Shown here: positions 15,570-23,796 of the stretch, in pieces
Layout: each line of letters opens with the position of its first letter
Numbering within the stretch: the stretch's first letter is position 1
Assembly: GCF_019331715.1 (NCBI RefSeq)
Contig: NZ_JAHBBG010000001.1
Span: 372,001 to 436,000 of the forward strand
DNA: 64,000 nucleotides
Source: Bifidobacterium simiiventris
Lineage (GTDB): Bacteria > Actinomycetota > Actinomycetes > Actinomycetales > Bifidobacteriaceae
Reading direction: 5' to 3'
Translations under genes and position numbers: made by a program
Notes under the pieces: model-generated
Told to the model about the DNA's origin: nothing
What the model saw: the letters and a program-made list of their open reading frames with translations, nothing else
Database searches by the model: none

Positions 15570-16613
15570 TCAGAAGCGGATCAGCGACTTGATGACCTTG
15601 CGCTGGTCCATCGCCTCGTAGGCATCTTGGATGTGGTCGAGATCGTATTCGCCGGTGAACACGCGACCGGGGTTGATCTCGTGCTTGAGCACCGCGTCGA
15701 GCAGACCGGACGCCAGATCATAGTGACGCACCGGGGCCGGGCCACCCTTGATGCCGATGTTGCCGTAGAACGTGCCCTGCGCGCTGATTTCCACGTTGTG
15801 GGGCAGTCCGACGCGGCCGATCACGCCGCCGCGGCGGATCAGGCCGATCGCCGTGTCGAACGACTGCTTCGATCCGACGCATTCGAGCACCGCGTCGGCG
15901 CCGTAGCCGCCGGTCATCTCCAGCACCTTATCGACCGCGGCCTGATCGCGTTCGGCGACGATGTCGGTCGCGCCGAACTCGCGGGCGACGGCCGCACGGT
16001 CCTCGTGCCGGCTCATCGCGATGATACGCTTCGCTCCGAGCATGTGGGCAGACAGCACGCCGCACAGGCCGACCGCGCCGTCGCCCATCACCACGGCGGT
16101 GTCGCCCGGCTTGACTTCGGCGGAAACGGCGGCATGGTATCCGGTCGACATCACGTCGGCGATGGTCAGCAGCGAGGCGAGCGTCGCGTCGTCGTAGTCG
16201 TCCGGCGAACCAGGCACCTTGACGACCGTGCCGTCGGCCTCGGGCACGCGCACATATTCGGCCTGGCTCGCGCCGAAATAGCCGCCGTGCGGGCACACGG
16301 ACTCGAAACCGGCCTTGCACACCGGGCAGATGCCGCAGCTGTACGGGAACGGCAGCACCACGAAGTCGCCCGGCTTGACGGATTCAACTGCGGAGCCGGT
16401 CTGTTCGACCACGCCGATCGACTCATGGCCGATCTGCGCGTGGCGCGGATGGTCGGACAGTCCGCGGAAATACCACAGGTCGGAACCGCACACGCAGGCG
16501 CGCACCACGCGCACCACGGCGTCGGTGTCGGCCTCCAGCGCCGCTTTCGGCACCTCTTCGACGGCCATGCGGCCGGGTTCGACGAAGATCGCCGCTTTCA
16601 TCATCGCGCTCAT
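15570..16613 (-). CDS. Zinc-dependent alcohol dehydrogenase (MDR family)
   Basis: 347 residues from MSAMMKAAIF, chosen because AGGAG lies just upstream and the family begins there. Catalytic zinc ligands in ACVCGSD and GHES; the four structural-zinc cysteines in SCGICPVCKAGFESVC; the Rossmann motif reads GDGAVGLCG. It oxidises alcohols or reduces aldehydes with NAD(P). The monocistronic gene has a promoter with a 19-bp spacer holding a palindrome, the signature of MerR-family activation, so it is probably induced by an electrophile or aldehyde. The regulator may be the one at 24893-25339. Confidence 0.9.
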   Translation of the reverse strand: MSAMMKAAIFVEPGRMAVEEVPKAALEADTDAVVRVVRACVCGSDLWYFRGLSDHPRHAQIGHESIGVVEQTGSAVESVKPGDFVVLPFPYSCGICPVCKAGFESVCPHGGYFGASQAEYVRVPEADGTVVKVPGSPDDYDDATLASLLTIADVMSTGYHAAVSAEVKPGDTAVVMGDGAVGLCGVLSAHMLGAKRIIAMSRHEDRAAVAREFGATDIVAERDQAAVDKVLEMTGGYGADAVLECVGSKQSFDTAIGLIRRGGVIGRVGLPHNVEISAQGTFYGNIGIKGGPAPVRHYDLASGLLDAVLKHEINPGRVFTGEYDLDHIQDAYEAMDQRKVIKSLIRF

Positions 16614-16662
16614 ATCAATCTCCTTAGTTGATGGTCGAACGTTGGTTTCACGAACGCCTTCA

Positions 16663-16693
16663 ACGCTAGGAAGTTCAAGCACTTGAAGTAAAG
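16663..16693 (-). promoter_or_regulatory. MerR-type promoter of the alcohol dehydrogenase gene
   Basis: Reading the minus strand: -35 CTTTAC (16693-16688), a 19-nt spacer, -10 TAGCGT (16668-16663). The spacer contains the perfect palindrome TTCAAGTGCTTGAA. An overlong spacer occupied by a dyad is typical of MerR-activated promoters. Confidence 0.6.
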
Positions 16694-16842
16694 CGGGCGA
16701 CACGCCGGGCCCGGCCGCATGGTCGGTTCGGTTCGGTTCGGATCGGATCAGGTAAGGAAGGAAGAGGAGGAGACGGGGACGATGGGGAGGCTTGAGTCGT
16801 GGTGGTGACAATGGTCGGGATGACCGGCCGGCGGCGCGGCGG

Positions 16843-17538
16843 TCAGGCGCGGCGGCTTGCGGCGGCGCGCGAGCGGATCTTGACGATCACGTACCACACG
16901 GCCAGCACGACGATGATCGCGGCGACCGCGACCTGGAACCGGTCGAGGAAGCCGAGGATGTTGCACCAGCTCGAACCGAGCAGGTAGCCGGCCATCACGA
17001 GGATCGTGTTCCATACGAGCGAGCCGAAGGCGGTGAGCAGCGTGAACCGCAGCAGGTTCGTGCGCGCGATGCCGGCGGGGATGGAGATGAGGCTGCGCAC
17101 GATCGGGATGACGCGGCCGATGAGCACCGACGCGGAACCGTAGCGGGCGAACCATGCGTTCGCCTTGTCGATGTCGGACGCGTCGGTGAGCGGCAGTAGC
17201 GCGAACAGGCGGCGCATGCGTTCCGCGCCGATCGCGTAGACGATGCCGTACAGCGCCCACGCGCCGACCACCGAGCCGGCGGTGGCGCCGCCGATCGCCT
17301 CGACGAGCGTCATATGGCCTTGGGCCGCGGTGAAGCCGGCGAGCGGCAGGATGACCTCGCTGGGGATGGGCGGGAACAGATTCTCGAGGAAGACGGCCAC
17401 GCCAGTGCCCAGACCGCCCATGACGGTCATGAGGCCGACGAGCCAGTTGGTGATCGCACCGATGAAACCGCCGGTATCGACGGGGCAGGACGTGATGGCG
17501 AGCGCGGGCGCCGCGATGGTGAGGGGTTCTGTGATCAT
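16843..17538 (-). CDS. DedA family membrane protein
   Basis: 231 residues from MITEPL. Hydrophobic throughout, with family motifs ENLFPPIPSEVILPLAGF, GAWALYGIVYAIG, and FARYGSASVLIGRVIPIVRSLISIPAG (the conserved Gly-Arg and Pro residues). DedA proteins sit in the cytoplasmic membrane and are linked to lipid carrier or phospholipid flipping and proton-motive-force homeostasis. The same frame stays open another 186 codons upstream in GC-rich sequence, but the family start is here. No co-transcribed partner. Confidence 0.85.
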   Translation of the reverse strand: MITEPLTIAAPALAITSCPVDTGGFIGAITNWLVGLMTVMGGLGTGVAVFLENLFPPIPSEVILPLAGFTAAQGHMTLVEAIGGATAGSVVGAWALYGIVYAIGAERMRRLFALLPLTDASDIDKANAWFARYGSASVLIGRVIPIVRSLISIPAGIARTNLLRFTLLTAFGSLVWNTILVMAGYLLGSSWCNILGFLDRFQVAVAAIIVVLAVWYVIVKIRSRAAASRRA

Positions 17539-17659
17539 GACCCTCACGCTACGGGGCGCCCGCTTAGGCAACGCTAACCGACGCGACACGCGCGACGCGT
17601 GGCGAGGATCGTCCGTCACCGTCCCACGTGCCGAACCGTATCCGTTGACGCGCGTCGGA

Positions 17660-18649
17660 TCACACGCGCAGCACGACCTTGCCGAACACGTCGCCGCCCG
17701 CCACCTTGGCGAATGCGGCCGGCGCGTCGACGAGCGCATACGTCGAGTCGATCGCCGGATGCAAATCGGCGTGTTCCACGAACCGCAGCAGCCGCGCGAA
17801 GTCGTCGCGCGATCCCATCGTGGTGCCTTGCACGCGGATGTCCTGGAAGAAGATGCGGGTGAGTTCGGCGCCGGGCTGGTCGCCGGTCGTCGCACCGCAG
17901 ATCGCGATCGTGCCGCCGGGACGCACCGATTTGACCGAATGGCTCCACGTGGCCGCGCCGACCGATTCGATGACCGCGTCGACCTTGCGCGGCAGTCTCG
18001 CGCCCGGCTCGAATGCCGCGTCCGCGCCGAGGCCGAGCGCACGCTCGCGTTTGCCGGCGTCGCGCGAGGTGACGAACACCTCGAGTCCGGCCGCATGCGC
18101 GAGCTGGATGGCCGCAGTGGACACGCCGCCGCCCGCGCCCTGCACGAGGATCGTGTCGCCGGGTTTGACGTTCGCGGATGTGAACACGAGCGAGTAGGCG
18201 GTCAGCCAGCTCGTGCCGAGCGCGGCGGCCTCCTCGAGGCTCAGGTTGTCGGGCTTGGCGAACACGTTGGCGCTCGGCACCTGCGTCTTCTCGGCCATCG
18301 TGCCCTGATAGCGCTCGGAGAGGATCGTGCGGCGTTCGCCGGGCATGACGCCCGCGTTGTCGGTGCCGACGACCGTGTACAGCACGACTTCGCTACCGGC
18401 CTTGAGTCCCTTGCGCACGGGGATGTCGTCGTCGAGGATACCGGCCGCGTCGGTGCCGAGGATCATCGGGGTCTGTTCGGCGGCCAGTCCCACGCCTTTG
18501 AGGCTCCACAGATCGTGATGGTTGATGGTCGCGGCCTTGACCGAGATAGTCGACCAGAACGGGCGTGGCTCGGGTTCGGGGCGTTCGCCCACCGCGAGTG
18601 CGTCCAGCGGGTGTTCGGCGTTGACGCCTGCTGCATATACGGCCTTCAT
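17660..18649 (-). CDS. Zinc-free MDR oxidoreductase (quinone oxidoreductase-like)
   Basis: 329 residues starting MKAVYAAGV, with AAGGAGG upstream. MDR fold with the nucleotide-binding GAGGGVS and a NADPH-type loop VTSRDAGKR. The Cys/His zinc ligands are missing (TINHHDLW and GTDAAG in those places), so it belongs to the quinone oxidoreductase/enoyl reductase branch rather than true alcohol dehydrogenases. Substrate unknown. A GGCTCCCC-type hairpin lies in its upstream region. Confidence 0.85.
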   Translation of the reverse strand: MKAVYAAGVNAEHPLDALAVGERPEPEPRPFWSTISVKAATINHHDLWSLKGVGLAAEQTPMILGTDAAGILDDDIPVRKGLKAGSEVVLYTVVGTDNAGVMPGERRTILSERYQGTMAEKTQVPSANVFAKPDNLSLEEAAALGTSWLTAYSLVFTSANVKPGDTILVQGAGGGVSTAAIQLAHAAGLEVFVTSRDAGKRERALGLGADAAFEPGARLPRKVDAVIESVGAATWSHSVKSVRPGGTIAICGATTGDQPGAELTRIFFQDIRVQGTTMGSRDDFARLLRFVEHADLHPAIDSTYALVDAPAAFAKVAGGDVFGKVVLRV

Positions 18650-18676
18650 TGGCCCTCCTTGTCGTCGGTTCCTTTC

Positions 18677-18735
18677 CTCGGCTCCCCTTGTCAGGGGAGC
18701 TGGCTCGCACAGCGAGACTGAGGAGTAGTCACAAG
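18677..18735. repeat. Short GGCTCCCC-family intergenic repeat
   Basis: GCTCCCCTTGTCAGGGGAGC is a self-complementary hairpin (18681-18700), followed by CTCGC/GCGAG and GACTGAGGAGTAGTCAC, matching the edge wording of the larger element at 11135. Confidence 0.6.
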
Positions 18736-18920
18736 CTGAAACATTCTTCTGCCACTATACCGGTCTTGCCGAATGGATAAGGATGCGAAATCGCCGACGT
18801 CCTTGTTCACCACATGAATATACGGAGATGTTGCGGGTATTTGCGAGAATCGCCGGGCCGTACGGCATGCCATGCGTTAGGGTGGTGCATTTGGAACAGC
18901 GAGAAAGGGGCAACTGCGTT

Positions 18921-21086
18921 ATGAGTGGTGGGATGTTGCATACGATTCACGGCCCCGCCGACCTGCACGCCCTTGACGCCTCGCAACTGCCCGCCCTGTG
19001 CGCGGAGATCCGCCGCACGCTGATCGCATACGGCCACCATCACGGAGGCCATATCGGCTCGAACCTCGGCATGGTGGAGGCCACAGTCGCCCTGCACCGC
19101 GTGTTCGATTCGCCGCGCGACAAGATCGTGTTCGACGTGTCGCATCAAAGCTATGTGCATAAGATGCTCACCGGCCGCGCTGACGCATATCTTGACCCGA
19201 CCCGCAATGATGAGGTGACCGGCTTCACCAATCCGGACGAGTCCGCGCACGACCAGTTCGTGCTGGGCCACACCGGCACGTCGATCTCGCTCGCGTGCGG
19301 TCTGGCGAAGACGCGCGATATGACCGGCGGCCACGAGCACGTGATCGCGGTGATCGGTGACGGCTCGCTCAGTTCGTCCATCGCGTTCGAGGGACTGAAC
19401 AACGCTGCCGCGCAGGGCGGCAATCTCATCATCGTGTTCAACGACAACGAGATGTCGATCGCGGAGGATTACGGCGGCATGTACGGCCCGCTCGCGCGCC
19501 TGCGCGAGTCCGGCGGCACCGCGGAACCCAATATCTTCAAGGCGTTCGGCCTGGACTACCGGTACGTGGAGGACGGCAACGACGTGGCCGCGCTCGTGGA
19601 TGCGTTCACTGCGGTGCGTGACACCGATCATCCGGTCGTCGTGCATATTCATACGCGCAAAGGTCTGGGATTGCCGGTTGCGGACGGTACCGATACAGTC
19701 GATGCCGCCGCCACGACGACGTGTTCCGTGACTGCGGACGGTACGAATACGACGGATTCGTCGGCCGCGCTGGCATCCGGCGATGACGACAATGACAGCG
19801 ATTCCGGCGACGCCGTCGTGGCCGCCGAGGATCTGGCGGTCACCGAAGGCCGTTGCGAGGCGAACCATTGGATCAACCCGGACAGCGCCGCCGGCCGTCC
19901 GCTCGGCGCACGCAAGCATTACGGCCAGCTCGCGATGGCCCAGCTGGAACGCCGGTTCGCCGCCGAACCCGGACTTGTGGTCATCTCCCCCGCGACCCCC
20001 GGTTCGAACGGCATCACGCGCGCGTTCCGTGCCCGCGCCGGCAAGCATTACGTCGACACCGGCATCACCGAGGAACACGCGGTCGCATTCGCGTCCGGCA
20101 TCGCCCGCGCCGGCGGCCGCCCGGTGCTGGCCACATCGGCCACGTTCTTCCAGCGCACGTTCGACCAGCTGCAACAGGAACTCTCGCTCAACCACACGCC
20201 GGTCACGCTGCTCGACTTCGGAGGCGGCCTGTCCGGTGCGGACAACACGCATTCCGGCGCGTTCGACATCGCGATGTTCGGCAACATCCCCGGGCTCACC
20301 TGCCTTGCGCCGACCTCGGGCCAGTCGTTCCTCGACATGCTCGCGTGGTCCACGAGCCCGGCCAACGACTCCCCCGTCGTCATCCGCGTCCCCGGCGACA
20401 CGATCCTCACCACCGAACGCGCGAACAATGATCACGTCGTCCTATCTTCCCGTCATTTCGAGCGAAGCGAAGCAACACAATGTCATTTCGAGCGAAGCGA
20501 AACGACACACGACTCCCGTCATTTCGAGCGAAGCGAAGCGGAGTCGAGAAATCTTGTCGGCGCGACGGCCCCTCGCAAGATTTCTCCGCTCGCTGCGCTC
20601 GGTCGAAATGACATGGACAAAACAGCTCATCCGTGGGAACGGTACCGCACCGATCACGCGGGATCCAAGGTCGCGATTCTCGCGCTCGGCAACGAGTATC
20701 CGCTGGGACGGCAGATCGTCGCCGCACTGGCCGACGGTCACGACGACACCGACGGTCACGCCGCGAACCATTCCCCGATCAACGCGACGCTGATCGACCC
20801 GCAACAGTTCTCCACGATCGACGAGGCCACACTCACCGCACTGACCGAGCATCACCGACTCATCGTCACGCTGGAAGACGGCCAGCTCGAAGGCGGCTGG
20901 GGAGAGAAGATCACCGCATGGTACGCGAACCACGCCGACTCCCCCGCAACCGCGCGCATGCGCGTGCTCAACTTCGGCGCGGCCAAGGAGTTCACCGACC
21001 GCGTCCCCCTCGCCAAACTCAACGACCGCTACGGCCTGACCGTCGCCCACGTCACCGCCCGCATCCGCGCCATGCTTGGCCGCTAA
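18921..21086 (+). CDS. DXS/transketolase-like thiamine-diphosphate enzyme with an in-frame repeat insertion
   Basis: 721 residues from ATG 18921, with GAAAGGGG upstream. The N-terminal half resembles 1-deoxy-D-xylulose-5-phosphate synthase: GHIGSNLG, VFDVSHQSYVHKMLTGR, the ThDP motif GDGSLSSSIAFEGLNN with N in FNDN. The C-terminal half has the catalytic Glu region DTGITEEHAVAFASG. Two departures stand out. The DRAG-type motif of true DXS reads DFGGGLSG here. An acidic linker (about 255-305) and a translated intergenic repeat (about 511-565, with HFERSEA three times) split the C-terminal domains. It is probably a paralogue; whether it makes DXP, or still works, is open. Confidence 0.75.
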   Translation: MSGGMLHTIHGPADLHALDASQLPALCAEIRRTLIAYGHHHGGHIGSNLGMVEATVALHRVFDSPRDKIVFDVSHQSYVHKMLTGRADAYLDPTRNDEVTGFTNPDESAHDQFVLGHTGTSISLACGLAKTRDMTGGHEHVIAVIGDGSLSSSIAFEGLNNAAAQGGNLIIVFNDNEMSIAEDYGGMYGPLARLRESGGTAEPNIFKAFGLDYRYVEDGNDVAALVDAFTAVRDTDHPVVVHIHTRKGLGLPVADGTDTVDAAATTTCSVTADGTNTTDSSAALASGDDDNDSDSGDAVVAAEDLAVTEGRCEANHWINPDSAAGRPLGARKHYGQLAMAQLERRFAAEPGLVVISPATPGSNGITRAFRARAGKHYVDTGITEEHAVAFASGIARAGGRPVLATSATFFQRTFDQLQQELSLNHTPVTLLDFGGGLSGADNTHSGAFDIAMFGNIPGLTCLAPTSGQSFLDMLAWSTSPANDSPVVIRVPGDTILTTERANNDHVVLSSRHFERSEATQCHFERSETTHDSRHFERSEAESRNLVGATAPRKISPLAALGRNDMDKTAHPWERYRTDHAGSKVAILALGNEYPLGRQIVAALADGHDDTDGHAANHSPINATLIDPQQFSTIDEATLTALTEHHRLIVTLEDGQLEGGWGEKITAWYANHADSPATARMRVLNFGAAKEFTDRVPLAKLNDRYGLTVAHVTARIRAMLGR
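20452..20612. repeat. Three GTCATTTCGAGCGAAGCGA repeats and an inverted end inside a gene
   Basis: Direct copies of GTCATTTCGAGCGAAGCGA begin at 20452, 20482 and 20518. The third is completed by an inverted partner ending GGTCGAAATGAC at 20612, forming a long hairpin. The frame stays open throughout, so the repeat is translated (HFERSEA units) within the DXS-like gene. The same element is intergenic at 37650 and 63965. Confidence 0.9.
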
Positions 21087-21091
21087 CCACG

Positions 21092-21124
21092 TTCAGAAAG
21101 CGTCCAGAAAACTTCCAGAGGCTG
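21092..21124 (+). promoter_or_regulatory. Three 11-bp direct repeats upstream of the beta-helix gene
   Basis: TTCAGAAAGCG, TCCAGAAAACT and TCCAGAGGCTG start at 21092, 21103 and 21114, an exact 11-nt period. Tandem 11-bp repeats on one face of the helix are typical binding sites of OmpR/PhoB-family regulators. They lie about 100 nt before the start codon at 21218. Confidence 0.45.
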
Positions 21125-21217
21125 TTGGCGAACCGGCCAGCCGTCCTTTCGCGACACTCCAGTGCACTCCACAGAAAGCGCCGTTTACTGGAGTCATCCA
21201 AGCGAAAGGATGCGATC

Positions 21218-22840
21218 ATGAACAAGATCAAGCGCACAGCAGCCCGTCGTACCGGCACCGCAACCCGCGCAGCACTTGCCACACGACCGACGCTCGCGAC
21301 CACCAAACTCATCGCCATCGCCGCGGCCGTCTCACTCGCCGGCGGCATGGCCGCGGGAGCCGGCACCGCCTACGCCGTCCGCCGCTCCGTTAACTCCTCC
21401 TCCGCCAACAGCATCACCATGAACGCGCCCGGAGGCATGGGCGGCGGCGCGGACACCATGAGCTACGACTACTCCGGCTCCTACACCGCCGCACTCACCG
21501 CGGACGGCAAGGAAGTCACCTCCTCCAGCGACACCACCACCGCCACCGATGCCGACCAGAACGCGGCGCTCGCCCAAAACGGCGGCACGCTCACCATCGA
21601 GAACGCCACCCTCACCAAGTCCGGCGACTCCGACAACGCCGACAACAACAACTTCTACGGCACCAACTCGATCTCGCTGACCGTCGGCGACGGTTCGAAA
21701 ACCGTCATCTCCGGCAGCAAGCTCACCGCGTCGAGTTCCGGCTCGAACGGCGTGTTCGCCACCGATTCGGGCACCGCGCTCGTCTACGACACGACGATCA
21801 GCACCACGTCCGACAATTCGCGAGCGCTTGACGCGACCTACTCCGGCACGATCCTCGCCGGCAAGGTCACGGCCGACACGCAGGGCGACCACAGCGCGAC
21901 CGTCGCGACCGACCGCGGCGGCGGCAACGTGTCCGTCACCGATTCCGAACTGAGCACGGCCGGTTCCGGCTCGCCGCTGCTCTATTCGACCGGCGACGTG
22001 CAGGTCAACAACGTGACCGGCACCGCGTCCGGCAGCCAGATCGCCGGCATGGAGGGTTACAACACGATCCTCATCAGCAACTCCACGCTGGAAAGCACGA
22101 ACACCGGCAAGACCGGCTCCGACCCGATCGCCAACGGCGTGATCATCTACCAGTCCACGTCCGGCGACGCCGAGTCCGCCACCGGCGAGCACGCGACGTT
22201 CCAGGCGAAGGACTCCACGCTCAAGTCCGCGATCGAATCCGGCTCGATGTTCTACTTCACGAACACGACGGCCGACGTGGTGCTGTCCAATACGACGCTC
22301 GACTTTGACACCAGCAAGGCCACGTTGATCAACGCGTCCGGCAACGACGCGAACAACTGGGGTTCGGCAGGCTCGAACGGCGCGACGGTCACGTTCACCG
22401 GGCGAGACCAGACGTTGGAAGGCGACGTGACGGCGGACACGATCTCGTCGGTCGACCTGTACTTGCTGGAAGGCTCGACGTGGACCGGCGCGGCTTCGAT
22501 CACCGAGAACTCGTCGGCCGCGAACGGCTCGACCAGCGACGCGCCGATCACCGTGAACGTTGACGGAACGTCGACGTGGGTGGTCACCAAGGATACGACG
22601 ATCTCCGCACTGAACGTCGCCTCCGGCGGCAAAATCGTGGACGAGGACGGCAAGACGGTGACGATCGTCGCGAACGGCAAGACCGTGGTGTCGGGCGACA
22701 GCGACATCACCGTGACCGTGACCGGTTCGTATTCCACGACCGTCGATGCCAGTTCCGATACGGAACTCGCGACCGAGACGATCGACCGCTCCGACTTCGA
22801 CAGCCAGTTCGGCACCAGCACCAGCTGGACGATGGCGTAA
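21218..22840 (+). CDS. Secreted or surface-anchored beta-helix-like repeat protein
   Basis: 540 residues from ATG 21218 with AAAGGA upstream. A long basic N-region is followed by a signal/anchor helix (about 30-52, ending AGAGTAYA), then a Gly-Met segment NAPGGMGGGADT. The rest (about 75-530) is Ser/Thr/Asp-rich with a recurring pattern of short beta strands such as GGTLTIENATLTKSG and YNTILISNSTLES, as in right-handed parallel beta-helices of adhesins and polysaccharide-active proteins. No catalytic motif or LPXTG sorting signal was seen. The next gene may be co-transcribed (56-nt gap) and shares the PGG-MGG motif, hinting at joint function at the cell surface. Confidence 0.65.
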   Translation: MNKIKRTAARRTGTATRAALATRPTLATTKLIAIAAAVSLAGGMAAGAGTAYAVRRSVNSSSANSITMNAPGGMGGGADTMSYDYSGSYTAALTADGKEVTSSSDTTTATDADQNAALAQNGGTLTIENATLTKSGDSDNADNNNFYGTNSISLTVGDGSKTVISGSKLTASSSGSNGVFATDSGTALVYDTTISTTSDNSRALDATYSGTILAGKVTADTQGDHSATVATDRGGGNVSVTDSELSTAGSGSPLLYSTGDVQVNNVTGTASGSQIAGMEGYNTILISNSTLESTNTGKTGSDPIANGVIIYQSTSGDAESATGEHATFQAKDSTLKSAIESGSMFYFTNTTADVVLSNTTLDFDTSKATLINASGNDANNWGSAGSNGATVTFTGRDQTLEGDVTADTISSVDLYLLEGSTWTGAASITENSSAANGSTSDAPITVNVDGTSTWVVTKDTTISALNVASGGKIVDEDGKTVTIVANGKTVVSGDSDITVTVTGSYSTTVDASSDTELATETIDRSDFDSQFGTSTSWTMA

Positions 22841-22896
22841 CACTCCCTATTCCCTCAACCATCACATCACGCACTTCATACAACAAAGGAATCATC

Positions 22897-23700
22897 ATGA
22901 GCAACGAGAACACCATCAAGAACACCGACACCACCACTGCCGCCACCGAGGCCACGACCCCGATCGAGTCGGCGAAGCGCACCGACTGGCAGTGGAGCCA
23001 GGAGGAAACGCGCGTCCAGCAGCCGGCCGTGCAGGCCACGACCGCCGCCGAATCTTCCGCCGAGACGCAGGCCGATCAGACCGATCGGGCCGACGCCCAG
23101 CAGGCCACGCCGCAGTACGCCGCGCAGGGGCAGGATTACGGCACCGCCTACGGTCAGCAGTATGGGCAGGCTTACGGCCAGCAGCCGTACGGGCAGTATG
23201 GCCAGCAGTATGCGCAGCCCGGCCAGCCGAACGGCGGCAACCCGTTCGCGCCGAACGGCCAGCAGCCGTACGGGCAGCCCGGCCAGCCGATGCAGGGTCA
23301 GGTCCCGGCCCCGCACCAGACCAATCCGAAGACCAGGTTCTGGGCGATCGTGGCCGGCGTGTCGCTAGTGTGCGGCCTGATCGGCGGCGCGTGCGGCGCG
23401 GCGATCGTGAACGCGGTCAGCGGCGGCAATGACGGCAACGGTTCGAGCCAGCAGATGCAGATGCCCGGCGGCGGCATGGGCGGCCAGTCCGGCAACTCGA
23501 ACGGCGGTCAGTCCGGCAACGGCCAGATGGGTGAACCGCCGAGCATGCCCGGCAACGATTCAAGCGATTCCAATGGTTCCGGCCAGTCCGGCAACTCCGG
23601 TCAGTCCGGTTCCGGTAGCTCCAACGGCCAGTCCGGCAACAGCTCGTCCAACGATTCGAGCAGCTACACCGGTACCGATTCCGATTCGATCGAATCCTGA
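22897..23700 (+). CDS. Low-complexity Gln/Tyr/Gly-rich single-pass membrane protein
   Basis: 267 residues. Residues 1-80 are acidic and Thr/Ala-rich. Residues 81-135 repeat YGQQ/GQPYGQ-type units (prion-like low complexity). One membrane helix (about 148-171, AIVAGVSLVCGLIGGACGAA) follows, then an outward Ser/Gly/Asn/Gln tail starting QMQMPGGGMGGQSGN and ending in DSDSIES. The N-terminal part resembles the DUF4190-type or Ser/Thr-kinase-substrate tails of actinobacteria that carry proline-glutamine repeats before a membrane helix. AAAGGA precedes the ATG. Function unknown; partner of the upstream beta-helix protein by context. Confidence 0.65.
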   Translation: MSNENTIKNTDTTTAATEATTPIESAKRTDWQWSQEETRVQQPAVQATTAAESSAETQADQTDRADAQQATPQYAAQGQDYGTAYGQQYGQAYGQQPYGQYGQQYAQPGQPNGGNPFAPNGQQPYGQPGQPMQGQVPAPHQTNPKTRFWAIVAGVSLVCGLIGGACGAAIVNAVSGGNDGNGSSQQMQMPGGGMGGQSGNSNGGQSGNGQMGEPPSMPGNDSSDSNGSGQSGNSGQSGSGSSNGQSGNSSSNDSSSYTGTDSDSIES

Positions 23701-23709
23701 TCATTAGTC

Positions 23710-23769
23710 AAGACGCGAGTGGGCCTCGCCGTGCATCACATCATGCATGGCGAGGCCTACTCGCGTCTT
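23710..23769. terminator. Long bidirectional hairpin between convergent genes
   Basis: Arms 23710-23736 and 23743-23769 pair at 25 of 27 positions (AAGACGCGAGT... with ...ACTCGCGTCTT) around a 6-nt loop, between two convergent genes. Confidence 0.85.
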
Positions 23770-23796
23770 GCTGTCCCATCGCCGCCGGCAGAGTCG

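Noticed and set aside
16720..16750. Tandem GGTTC/GGATC pentamers
   Set aside because: A short microsatellite-like run with no clear function or relation to neighbouring genes.
18807..20435. 542-codon frame antisense to the DXS-like gene
   Set aside because: Composition and lack of motifs mark it as an antisense shadow.
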